Of a DNA stretch of 5,574 bases, positions 1 through 5,574 are shown in pieces (within the stretch, counting starts at the first letter, position 1; each line of letters opens with the position of its first letter). The notes beneath the pieces are model-generated. The model had not been told where the DNA came from. It made no database searches and was given only the letters and a program-made list of their open reading frames with translations. This DNA comes from Planctomycetota bacterium (GTDB lineage Bacteria > Planctomycetota > Planctomycetia > Pirellulales > Thermoguttaceae): positions 1 through 5,574 of the forward strand of contig JAEWUR010000405.1 in the NCBI GenBank assembly GCA_023397045.1. The letters are read 5' to 3'. The translations under genes were made by a program, and so were the position numbers.

Positions 1-1
1 T

Positions 2-154
2 GTGGTATCATCGCCAATTCCGGAGCCGGGGGCCATTTGCATCTTACTGACAGGCGTTATTGCCTATGCGTGCCATCTTTGGAAAAAGAGACAGGTATGG
101 CCTTGTGGATGCCGTTCCTTGATGGACAATAGCCAGTCCGCCGTTATTCCATGA
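2..154 (+). CDS. C-terminal end of a PEP-CTERM sorted surface protein (5' truncated by window edge)
   Basis: The reading frame is open from the left edge to a TGA at 152-154, giving 50 residues. It begins VVSSPIPEPG, continues with a hydrophobic stretch (AICILLTGVIAYACHLW), then the basic cluster KKRQ. This order (PEP motif, membrane segment, basic residues near the C-terminus) is the PEP-CTERM sorting signal. Exosortases of the EpsH/Xrt type recognise it in Gram-negative, biofilm-forming bacteria, and it directs the protein to the outer surface. The functional part of the protein lies outside the window, so its role cannot be given. One oddity is that about 19 residues follow the basic cluster, whereas these tails normally end within a few residues. 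The original stop may have been lost, or the end frameshifted. The gap to the next gene is only 49 bases. The frame is too short for routine gene callers, but the motif makes it credible. Confidence 0.72.
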   Translation: MVSSPIPEPGAICILLTGVIAYACHLWKKRQVWPCGCRSLMDNSQSAVIP

Positions 155-193
155 GGATGATTTGCCCTAGCTCACAATCTTTGTCTTCGATAC

Positions 194-198
194 GGAAG
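194..198 (+). promoter_or_regulatory. Ribosome binding site of the sialidase-like gene
   Basis: GGAAG lies 5 bases before the ATG at 204 and 8 bases before a second, in-frame ATG at 207. The 8-base spacing is the more usual one, so translation may start at the second ATG. The two starts differ by a single methionine. Confidence 0.5.
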
Positions 199-203
199 CA
201 ACA

Positions 204-1400
204 ATGATGACTGTACATCTGATCCGCCGCGCTTCTTTGCTCCTCGCTTTTTGCGCGGAGGGACTCATTGCGGCGGGTGAGAAGAACTATGCCGCAGTGG
301 ATTGTCATCGCGAAACGATCTATCACTCGCCTGAAACGCCCGGGTTCACCTGCTGGGTCTATCCCTGGATAATGCCAGATGGCAGCATCATGGTCAGTTT
401 TTTTCAGGCGACGGGGAGGGAGGAGAGGCGGTTTCGGGCACCATTAGCGATTCAGAAAGCGTTAAGCTGGCCGCACCTCTCCGATCCGCAGCGTGACATG
501 TCCGGTCTGAACACATGCACCATCTATCTAAAGTCGACCGATAACGGTGTGACATGGAACAAGGTGAGCGAGGACGCCCGCCAAACACCCATGAACTGGT
601 TTGTGCATGGCGGTGTGAGTCTGGAGAAAAACACAATCATGCGGTCCGTATATGGACCTCACCTTCCTTACGACGCCGACGTGCCGAGGACCGGCTTGGT
701 GCAAAAGTCTTTTGATGGCGGAAGGACTTGGGACGAGTTCGTGTGCCCACTTTCACCGGATGATTTCATGATTGATATAGCGGGCATTCGCCGGTTGCGT
801 GACGGACGTATCGCACTTCATGGCGGCATATCTCGCGGACCTGCGGGCCGACCATGGGAGGAATACGGCGCCGATGTCGAGCCGCTGCTATTGGTCTCCA
901 GCGATGAGGGAAGAAATTGGGGGCAGTCGATTCAGGTCGTACCGGATGAATACCGTAGTACGTGGTCGTGCGAGGAGTGCGACATGGCCGAATTGCCCAA
1001 CGGTGACCTGTTTTGGGTCTTTCGCCGCAGCATGCCCGAAGATGCCGACAAACCGCTGAATCAGCGGCGCCACACCTACTGGCAAGGTGTGACAGAGAAG
1101 CAGGGCGATACGTGGAAACCGAAATGGGTCGGGCCGTCGCCATTTCCGAACCTGGGATTGCCCAATCTCTTGGCAACGCAAGAGGGCGTGATCCTCTTGG
1201 TCAATGCAGGACAGTGGACCGACGATGCAGGAGAGACATGGCATCCGATCATCAACATGCCTGAAAGGGCATACTATCCCAAAGGTATTCAGCTTGACGA
1301 CGGCCAAATTCTTGTGTTTGCCCACATGGGCAGCGACGACCCTTACGGCGTCGTGGATCAGTCGATTATCATGGATAGTTTCAGGCTGAAGACGCCGTAA
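204..1400 (+). CDS. Secreted sialidase-like protein with Asp-box (BNR) repeats
   Basis: This 398-residue protein appears to be a six-bladed beta-propeller of the sialidase superfamily. Asp-boxes (S-x-D-x-G-x-T-W) are visible at residues 111-118 (STDNGVTW), 169-176 (SFDGGRTW), 232-239 (SSDEGRNW, with N for T) and, degenerate, 339-346 (TDDAGETW). An acidic patch followed by ELPNGDLFWVFRR (about 257-275) fits the conserved core of bacterial sialidase-like proteins. A short signal peptide is likely: two arginines at 8-9, a hydrophobic run at 11-23, and a cleavage site near residues 24-25 (IAAG). The length matches a single-domain sialidase. The classical GH33 arginine motif (F/Y-R-I-P) is not seen; the matching place reads YPWIMPDG at 53-60. 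True sialic acid hydrolysis is therefore uncertain, and another sugar or a binding role is possible. The start is the first of two tandem ATG codons. The stop is followed at once by a hairpin and a PEP-CTERM-like tail in another frame. Confidence 0.88.
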   Translation: MMTVHLIRRASLLLAFCAEGLIAAGEKNYAAVDCHRETIYHSPETPGFTCWVYPWIMPDGSIMVSFFQATGREERRFRAPLAIQKALSWPHLSDPQRDMSGLNTCTIYLKSTDNGVTWNKVSEDARQTPMNWFVHGGVSLEKNTIMRSVYGPHLPYDADVPRTGLVQKSFDGGRTWDEFVCPLSPDDFMIDIAGIRRLRDGRIALHGGISRGPAGRPWEEYGADVEPLLLVSSDEGRNWGQSIQVVPDEYRSTWSCEECDMAELPNGDLFWVFRRSMPEDADKPLNQRRHTYWQGVTEKQGDTWKPKWVGPSPFPNLGLPNLLATQEGVILLVNAGQWTDDAGETWHPIINMPERAYYPKGIQLDDGQILVFAHMGSDDPYGVVDQSIIMDSFRLKTP

Positions 1401-1492
1401 TCCGGTTTCAGGGCGAGGCGTCGCCCGCAAGTTTGCTATCAGGCCTGCTGGCCTTGCTGGCGTTCGTGTGGAGGCGGCGGCAGTCGAGGTGA
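1379..1492 (+). pseudogene. PEP-CTERM-like C-terminal tail remnant, out of frame with the sialidase-like gene
   Basis: The frame at positions congruent to 2 mod 3 is open from just after a TAG at 1376-1378 to a TGA at 1490-1492. From 1415 it reads EASPASLLSGLLALLAFVW and then RRRQSR before the stop. A proline/glutamate stretch, a leucine-rich membrane segment and an arginine cluster right at the stop are the layout of a PEP-CTERM-type sorting tail, although the exact P-E-P is not kept. The frame has no start codon. It could be the former C-terminus of the preceding sialidase-like protein, lost by a frameshift between about 1379 and 1400. It could also be what remains of a deleted gene, or chance. 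The clear PEP-CTERM tail at the left edge shows that such signals exist in this genome. Confidence 0.35.
1411..1426 (+). terminator. Hairpin just downstream of the sialidase-like gene, possible weak terminator
   Basis: GGGCGA (1411-1416) and TCGCCC (1421-1426) form a perfect 6-bp GC-rich stem with a 4-base GGCG loop, starting 11 bases after the stop codon. No run of T follows, only TTT at 1432-1434, so it is not a textbook intrinsic terminator. It overlaps the PEP-CTERM-like remnant and may be fortuitous. Confidence 0.25.
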
Positions 1493-1603
1493 CGCTACCT
1501 GGACCCAATCACGGCAGTGAATGATTGACAATTCGCACCGGATGGTTGAAAATGTTTGTTTACACCGCCGCCATGCCCCCGCCTTCCCACCTGATTATCT
1601 CAC

Positions 1604-1609
1604 AAGGGA
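1604..1609 (+). promoter_or_regulatory. Ribosome binding site deciding the start of the SGNH-GH78 gene
   Basis: AAGGGA lies 5 bases before the ATG at 1615 and 8 bases before a tandem in-frame ATG at 1618. The frame is open further upstream to a TTG at 1525, but no comparable ribosome binding site is seen there. This favours a start at 1615 or 1618. Confidence 0.5.
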
Positions 1610-1614
1610 TACCG

Positions 1615-4600
1615 ATGATGCGATACGTATTTTCTTTGTTCATGCCAAGGGCCGACAGATCGATCACTGTCGGACTGTTCCCTTTTGTTTTGCGAAAGAA
1701 CGCGACTTTCGCGGAGCGAAAGGCAGCACATGGTTTCCCGACGATCCTAAACAGTTCGTGGCTTTGTGTAGTGCGTGTTCTGCTCCTGTTGCTTGTATTG
1801 ATGCATTCTCACCAGGCCATGGCCGACCAGCCGATCAATCTGCTGCCCATCGGATGCTCGATCACGCAGACCGGCGTCTATGTCACTCCGCTTCTGGCCA
1901 AATTGGCCGACAACGGGTATGCGCCGACGTTGATCGCCAACGAAGGGCATGGGGGCTTTTCGGTCGATATGCTGCGGGCGAACATCAAGACCTACATGGA
2001 TCATCAAAACGTCAATGCGGAGAACACCTACATTCTGTTGATGGTAGGGGCGAACGATGTCATGTACTATCTCCAGGGAACGGAAGATATTACCACCGCG
2101 CCGGCTCGACTTGGCGAATTGGTTGCCGAGATTCGGGCGATTGCACCGCTGGCCCATCTGATCGTCGCGCAGTTCTCGCCCGACACTGCGCCGGGATTCG
2201 ATCCGATCCTGCGGAAGTACAACGCGGACATCGTGCCGATCTGCCAGCGGTTCGGGCCGAACGTGAGCATTGTCGATCTATATACGCCGTTTCTGCCCGA
2301 TCCTTCGATCTATCTGAACGACACCGTCCATCCGAACCGGCTGGGCGGCGAGGTGATGGCCGACGCTTGGTATGAAGCCATCGTTGCGGCAAGCACACCC
2401 AAAGCAGATTCCGGTGATTCGTGTCGGCTGGTTCAATTGCGGTGCGAATACCTTCGGGATCCGATCGGCCTTGATACGAATAGGCCGCGTTTGAGTTGGG
2501 TGATCGAGTCAGACCGTCAGGGCCGACGGCAGATCGCTTACCAAATCCTGGTCGCATCTTCGCAGGAGTTACTGGTGAAAGATCAGGGCGATCTATGGGA
2601 TTCCGGCAAACTCCCATCCGACCAAAGCATTCTGGTGGAATACGCCGGTAAGCCCTTGACGTCGGGAGCGGAATGCTCTTGGAAGGTGCGAGTCTGGGAT
2701 GAGAACGACGTGGCGTCCGATTGGAGTTCGCCGGCGCGCTTTACCATCGGACTGCTGTCAGCCGACGACTGGAAGGGCCAATGGATCGGCATGGCCTCGG
2801 CCACCGATCATGACGAACCTTGGCTTCGAAAGACTTTTTCCTTGGAGCAGAAGCCGGTGTCGGCCATTGCGTACGTCGGTTCGATCGGCTACCACGAGCT
2901 TTTCGTCAACGGCCGGCGAGTGGGCGATCGCTTGTTGAGTCCCTCGGTGAGCGATCTTACACAACGGGCGTTGTATGTCGCATATGATGTTACTGAATAC
3001 TTGCAGCCGGGCGAAAACGTCATCGGCATCTGGCTCGCGCCGGGCTGGTCGTTGTTCCGCGGCGTCAATCCGGGCACCGATTTCCAGTTCTCGAAAAGCC
3101 CATTGCTGATCGCCCAGTTTGATATCCAGAAGGATGTCGAAATCCGAACCGTGCTGGCCACGGATTCCACCTGGAAGTGTCGCCTGAGCCCCGGAAAACA
3201 CCTCGGCGAGTGGACGTATACGAACTTCGGTGGCGACCGCATTGACGCGAACCAAGAACTGCCGGGCTGGAACAATGTCGGGCTGGACGATTCGAATTGG
3301 GAGAACGCGACAACGTATGAATTCGATCGAAAGCTCTCACCGGACTTGGTGCAACCGAATCGCAAGCAGGAAACGATCCATCCGGTCAGCGTGACGGAGA
3401 TCGGCCCTCGAAAATATCGCATCGACATGGGGAGGTATTATGCCGGTTGGATCGAGGCGAAGCTGAAAGGCCAACCGGGCGAGACGATCGGCATCTCGGT
3501 TTCTTACAATGACCAGATCGAATGCCAGTACCATCAGCGTAACGAATACGTGCTTGGCCCGAGCGGGCAAGGCGCCCTCTGCAACCATTTTGCCTATCAC
3601 GGCATCAGGTACGCGACGATCGAAGGCATCGACCACGCGCCGGCGCTGACCGACGTGCTCGGCCATCGCGTCGGCAACGATTTCGAGCGCACCGGCAATT
3701 TCGATTGCTCCAACAAGCTGCTCAAGAAGATCTACGACGCCGACGTCAATACGATGTTGAATCTGACGACCGGGGGCGTGATGGTCGATTGTCCGCATCG
3801 CGAACGGCTCGGCTACGGCGACACGTGCCAGACAAGTATTGAGGCGATGGCGGCTGCCGTCGACGCTCCTGCATTCTACACAAAGTGGGCGCGCGACTGG
3901 CGTGACATCCAGGCCGAAAACGGCCACGTCGGTCACACCGCCCCGACCCGAGACGGCGGCGGAGGGCCGTGCTGGAGCGGCAGCATGATGATGATCCCGT
4001 GGCGCCTCTATCAGCTCTACGGCGATTGCCGGGCGTTGGAGGACGTTTATCCGCCGATGAAACGCTGGCTGCAATTCCTTCAGACGAAATGCGACGCCGA
4101 CGGGCTGTTGGCGTTCTTTGCCCCGCCGTCGGGCACGACGTTTCTGCAATGGTGTTTCATCGGCGATTGGGTCACGCCGCATGGAAGCGAGTTGAGCGAT
4201 TCGGCCGAGGCCGTTTACTTCAACAACTGCTATTATCTCCTCGCCGTGCGAACCGCGGCCCAGATCGCGCGAGCATTGAACAATGACCAAGACGCGGCGA
4301 ATTACGAAACGCTCGCCAAAAACATCGCGATGGCCATCAACAGGCGATACTTCGTACCTTCCAAAAACATCTATCTCGACACACGCCAAAGCCGGTACGC
4401 GATGGCGCTCGTCGCGGGAGCCGTCCCGGAAGAACGCCTGTCCGCCGTCCATGCGAACCTTTGCCGCGAAATCCTCGTCGGTCAAAACGGCCATCTCGAC
4501 GTCGGTGATCCCGTGTTCTATTACATGACGCGGTACTTGACCGACCACGACGCCAATGACGTGGTGTTCACGTACATGAATCAACCGACCTACCCCGGCT

Positions 4601-5007
4601 ATGGGTGTTTTATCGAGCGCGGCTTGAACACATGGCCCGAGACGTGGGACGCGCAGGGCGCCGAGGCGTCGATGATCCACGGCTGCTTCACCGGCATCAG
4701 CAGTTGGTTCATCCGCGGGATATTGGGCATCCGCCCCGATCCGGAGAGCCCAGGCTTCAAGCATTTTGTGATCAAGCCGGCCGTCGTCGGCGACATCACC
4801 TGGGCCAAGGGAGACTATCGCTCGCCATACGGACGAATCGGATGCGACTGGGCGCTGGACGGAGGAATGCTGAACGTCAAGGTCGACATTCCTGCCAACA
4901 CGTCGGCTACGGTGTACTTGCCGACAACAGATCTAGCGAAGGCCGTTTATAACCTGCCATCCGGGCGGCATGAGCTTTCGATACCATTTCCACAACCGCA
5001 TGAGTGA
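1615..5007 (+). CDS. Secreted two-enzyme fusion: SGNH/GDSL esterase-type domain plus GH78 alpha-L-rhamnosidase
   Basis: From ATG 1615 the product has 1130 residues. Residues 1-70 are a long presequence with a hydrophobic core at about 50-63 and a cleavage site after AMA (70). Residues about 74-260 are an SGNH hydrolase. They show block I GCSIT (Ser82, presumed nucleophile), EGHGGF (block II Gly near 113), GANDV (Asn147) and DTVH (Asp236, His239). The whole S-G-N-H set is present, as expected of an O-acyl (often acetyl) esterase. From about 272 a full GH78 architecture follows. It has an immunoglobulin-like N-domain (LRCEYL to about 380), WKGQWIG (386-392), the Bac_rhamnosid_N-type sandwich (about 412-582), a second beta domain (585-685), the (alpha/alpha)6 catalytic barrel (686-1032) and a C-terminal beta domain (1033-1130). 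The barrel carries DCPHRERLGYGD (Asp725, Glu730 as likely general acid, Asp736) and TWPETW (Glu1009, likely general base). The family removes terminal alpha-L-rhamnose from glycans by inversion. The natural substrate is not shown by the sequence. A TTG at 1525 would add 30 residues, but the ribosome binding site favours 1615/1618. Confidence 0.93.
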   Translation: MMRYVFSLFMPRADRSITVGLFPFVLRKNATFAERKAAHGFPTILNSSWLCVVRVLLLLLVLMHSHQAMADQPINLLPIGCSITQTGVYVTPLLAKLADNGYAPTLIANEGHGGFSVDMLRANIKTYMDHQNVNAENTYILLMVGANDVMYYLQGTEDITTAPARLGELVAEIRAIAPLAHLIVAQFSPDTAPGFDPILRKYNADIVPICQRFGPNVSIVDLYTPFLPDPSIYLNDTVHPNRLGGEVMADAWYEAIVAASTPKADSGDSCRLVQLRCEYLRDPIGLDTNRPRLSWVIESDRQGRRQIAYQILVASSQELLVKDQGDLWDSGKLPSDQSILVEYAGKPLTSGAECSWKVRVWDENDVASDWSSPARFTIGLLSADDWKGQWIGMASATDHDEPWLRKTFSLEQKPVSAIAYVGSIGYHELFVNGRRVGDRLLSPSVSDLTQRALYVAYDVTEYLQPGENVIGIWLAPGWSLFRGVNPGTDFQFSKSPLLIAQFDIQKDVEIRTVLATDSTWKCRLSPGKHLGEWTYTNFGGDRIDANQELPGWNNVGLDDSNWENATTYEFDRKLSPDLVQPNRKQETIHPVSVTEIGPRKYRIDMGRYYAGWIEAKLKGQPGETIGISVSYNDQIECQYHQRNEYVLGPSGQGALCNHFAYHGIRYATIEGIDHAPALTDVLGHRVGNDFERTGNFDCSNKLLKKIYDADVNTMLNLTTGGVMVDCPHRERLGYGDTCQTSIEAMAAAVDAPAFYTKWARDWRDIQAENGHVGHTAPTRDGGGGPCWSGSMMMIPWRLYQLYGDCRALEDVYPPMKRWLQFLQTKCDADGLLAFFAPPSGTTFLQWCFIGDWVTPHGSELSDSAEAVYFNNCYYLLAVRTAAQIARALNNDQDAANYETLAKNIAMAINRRYFVPSKNIYLDTRQSRYAMALVAGAVPEERLSAVHANLCREILVGQNGHLDVGDPVFYYMTRYLTDHDANDVVFTYMNQPTYPGYGCFIERGLNTWPETWDAQGAEASMIHGCFTGISSWFIRGILGIRPDPESPGFKHFVIKPAVVGDITWAKGDYRSPYGRIGCDWALDGGMLNVKVDIPANTSATVYLPTTDLAKAVYNLPSGRHELSIPFPQPHE

Positions 5008-5048
5008 ACACCTTGGGTAGCCTAGCCTTTCTGCAATAGAAACAACTT

Positions 5049-5055
5049 AAGGAAG
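5049..5055 (+). promoter_or_regulatory. Ribosome binding site of the last gene
   Basis: AAGGAAG lies 8 bases before the ATG at 5064, an ideal spacing. No stronger candidate precedes the later in-frame ATGs at 5085 and 5130. The bases GGAAGCAAC here (5051-5059) also occur before the sialidase-like gene (194-202). Confidence 0.6.
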
Positions 5056-5063
5056 CAACGTCA

Positions 5064-5574
5064 ATGCAGGGAAAAACGATCCAGATGACTCACCAGGCAG
5101 CAAAAGGACGATCGACGAAAACCGACGCGATGCTTGCTGCGTGTGCTTTTTTTGCCTTTTTTGGACTGACCATCGCCCAATCGGCCGTCTTGGCCGACGG
5201 GAGTGCATCGCCCGGAAACGTGCAACTGCGGATCGAGCCCGGGCACCCATGGCTGCCGCCATTCGGCTTGGAACGTGTTGGACGAACGCTCCATGCGGTC
5301 ATTACTGGCGAACAACACGACGCGCCGCAGGGCGAGTTCGTATTGGTCGGATATCGCGACGGTGCGGAAGTGGGCCGGAACACCGTGACGTGGTTCGTCA
5401 AACCGGTGCAGGTGTGGGATCCCGCGCCCGAGCCGTGTCGGGCTCGCATTCCGCTCGATGCCGAGCCTTCGGACGTCGTCTTGCTTTGGAAGGAGCACGC
5501 CGACTCGGCTCCTGTCGAGTTGGCGCGACAGAAGATCGGCTTGGAGGCCGATGCCGTCGCCAAGGCGGAGGAAA
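5064..5574 (+). CDS. Exported protein of unknown function, N-terminal part (3' truncated by window edge)
   Basis: The frame stays open from ATG 5064 to the right edge, giving 170 codons and one extra base. Residues 1-22 are polar and basic. Residues 23-44 begin MLAACAFFAFFGLTIAQ and end near VLADG, a convincing signal peptide cleaved around residue 44. The mature part begins with a short Ser/Gly/Pro stretch. It continues with LRIEPGHPWLPPFGLERVGR and then alternating hydrophobic and polar residues (EFVLVGYRDG, NTVTWFVKPVQVWD, DVVLLWKEH), which suggests a beta-sandwich module. I do not recognise a named family. It could be an accessory beta domain ahead of a catalytic domain that lies beyond the window. 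Only 56 bases separate it from the rhamnosidase stop, with no hairpin seen between, so the two are probably co-transcribed and this is likely another secreted part of the same glycan system. The start is supported by a well-spaced AAGGAAG. Confidence 0.8.
   Translation, partial: MQGKTIQMTHQAAKGRSTKTDAMLAACAFFAFFGLTIAQSAVLADGSASPGNVQLRIEPGHPWLPPFGLERVGRTLHAVITGEQHDAPQGEFVLVGYRDGAEVGRNTVTWFVKPVQVWDPAPEPCRARIPLDAEPSDVVLLWKEHADSAPVELARQKIGLEADAVAKAEE

Noticed and set aside
155..193. Possible promoter before the sialidase-like gene
   Set aside because: TTGCCC at 162-167 could pass for a -35 box, but no acceptable -10 box lies at the right distance, so no call is made.
888..1508. A 206-codon minus-strand open frame across the end of the sialidase-like gene and the gap
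   Set aside because: Most of it is antisense to Asp-box coding sequence, there is no domain signature, and no supporting ribosome binding site was recognised.
1525..1614. Upstream extension of the fusion enzyme to TTG 1525
   Set aside because: The start codon is rare, no good ribosome binding site precedes it, and AAGGGA with tandem ATGs follows at 1604-1620. The extra 30 residues add no recognisable feature.
1521..2375. A 284-codon + strand open frame overlapping the SGNH domain, starting at ATG 1521
   Set aside because: The overlapping frame encodes the signal peptide and all SGNH blocks. This one gives a compositionally biased Arg/Cys/His-rich product with no motif.
3337..4764. A 475-codon open frame on the minus strand inside the rhamnosidase
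   Set aside because: It lies wholly opposite conserved GH78 motifs. Its translation is rich in Arg, Ala, Val and His with no recognisable domain, as expected from a GC-rich antisense shadow.
5008..5063. Possible terminator between the rhamnosidase and the last gene
   Set aside because: No stable inverted repeat followed by a T-run could be found in these 56 bases; only the AAGGAAG ribosome binding site is clear.

Overview
The window looks like part of a carbohydrate-active gene cluster from a bacterium with a large secreted glycan-degrading repertoire. A planctomycete or a relative in the PVC group is my best guess. The grounds are a PEP-CTERM sorting signal, a sialidase-fold protein with Asp-boxes, a very large secreted alpha-L-rhamnosidase, and long presequences. 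This is inference from gene content and moderate-to-high GC; no phylogenetic marker gene is present.

Layout, all on the + strand. (1) Positions 2-154 are the C-terminal end of a gene that enters from the left edge. Its PIPEPG motif, hydrophobic segment and KKR cluster form a PEP-CTERM (exosortase) sorting tail. (2) Positions 204-1400 encode a secreted sialidase/BNR-repeat protein of 398 residues. (3) Positions 1401-1614 form a gap. It holds a perfect 6-bp hairpin just after the stop and, in another frame, what looks like a second, disconnected PEP-CTERM-like tail (up to 1492). (4) Positions 1615-5007 encode one very large secreted protein that joins an N-terminal SGNH/GDSL esterase-type domain to a complete GH78 alpha-L-rhamnosidase. 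(5) Positions 5064-5574 are the start of another exported protein. It has a clear ribosome binding site and signal peptide but runs off the right edge.

How the genes may work together: all four products appear to be exported. The central enzyme probably removes ester groups (for example O-acetyl) and rhamnose from the same polymer. The sialidase-fold protein may act on, or bind, another terminal sugar. A rhamnose-containing, acylated plant, algal or bacterial polysaccharide is a reasonable target class, but the sequence does not identify the substrate. The 56-base gap between the rhamnosidase and the last gene, with no visible terminator, suggests co-transcription. No RNA genes, mobile elements, CRISPR arrays or convincing minus-strand genes were seen.
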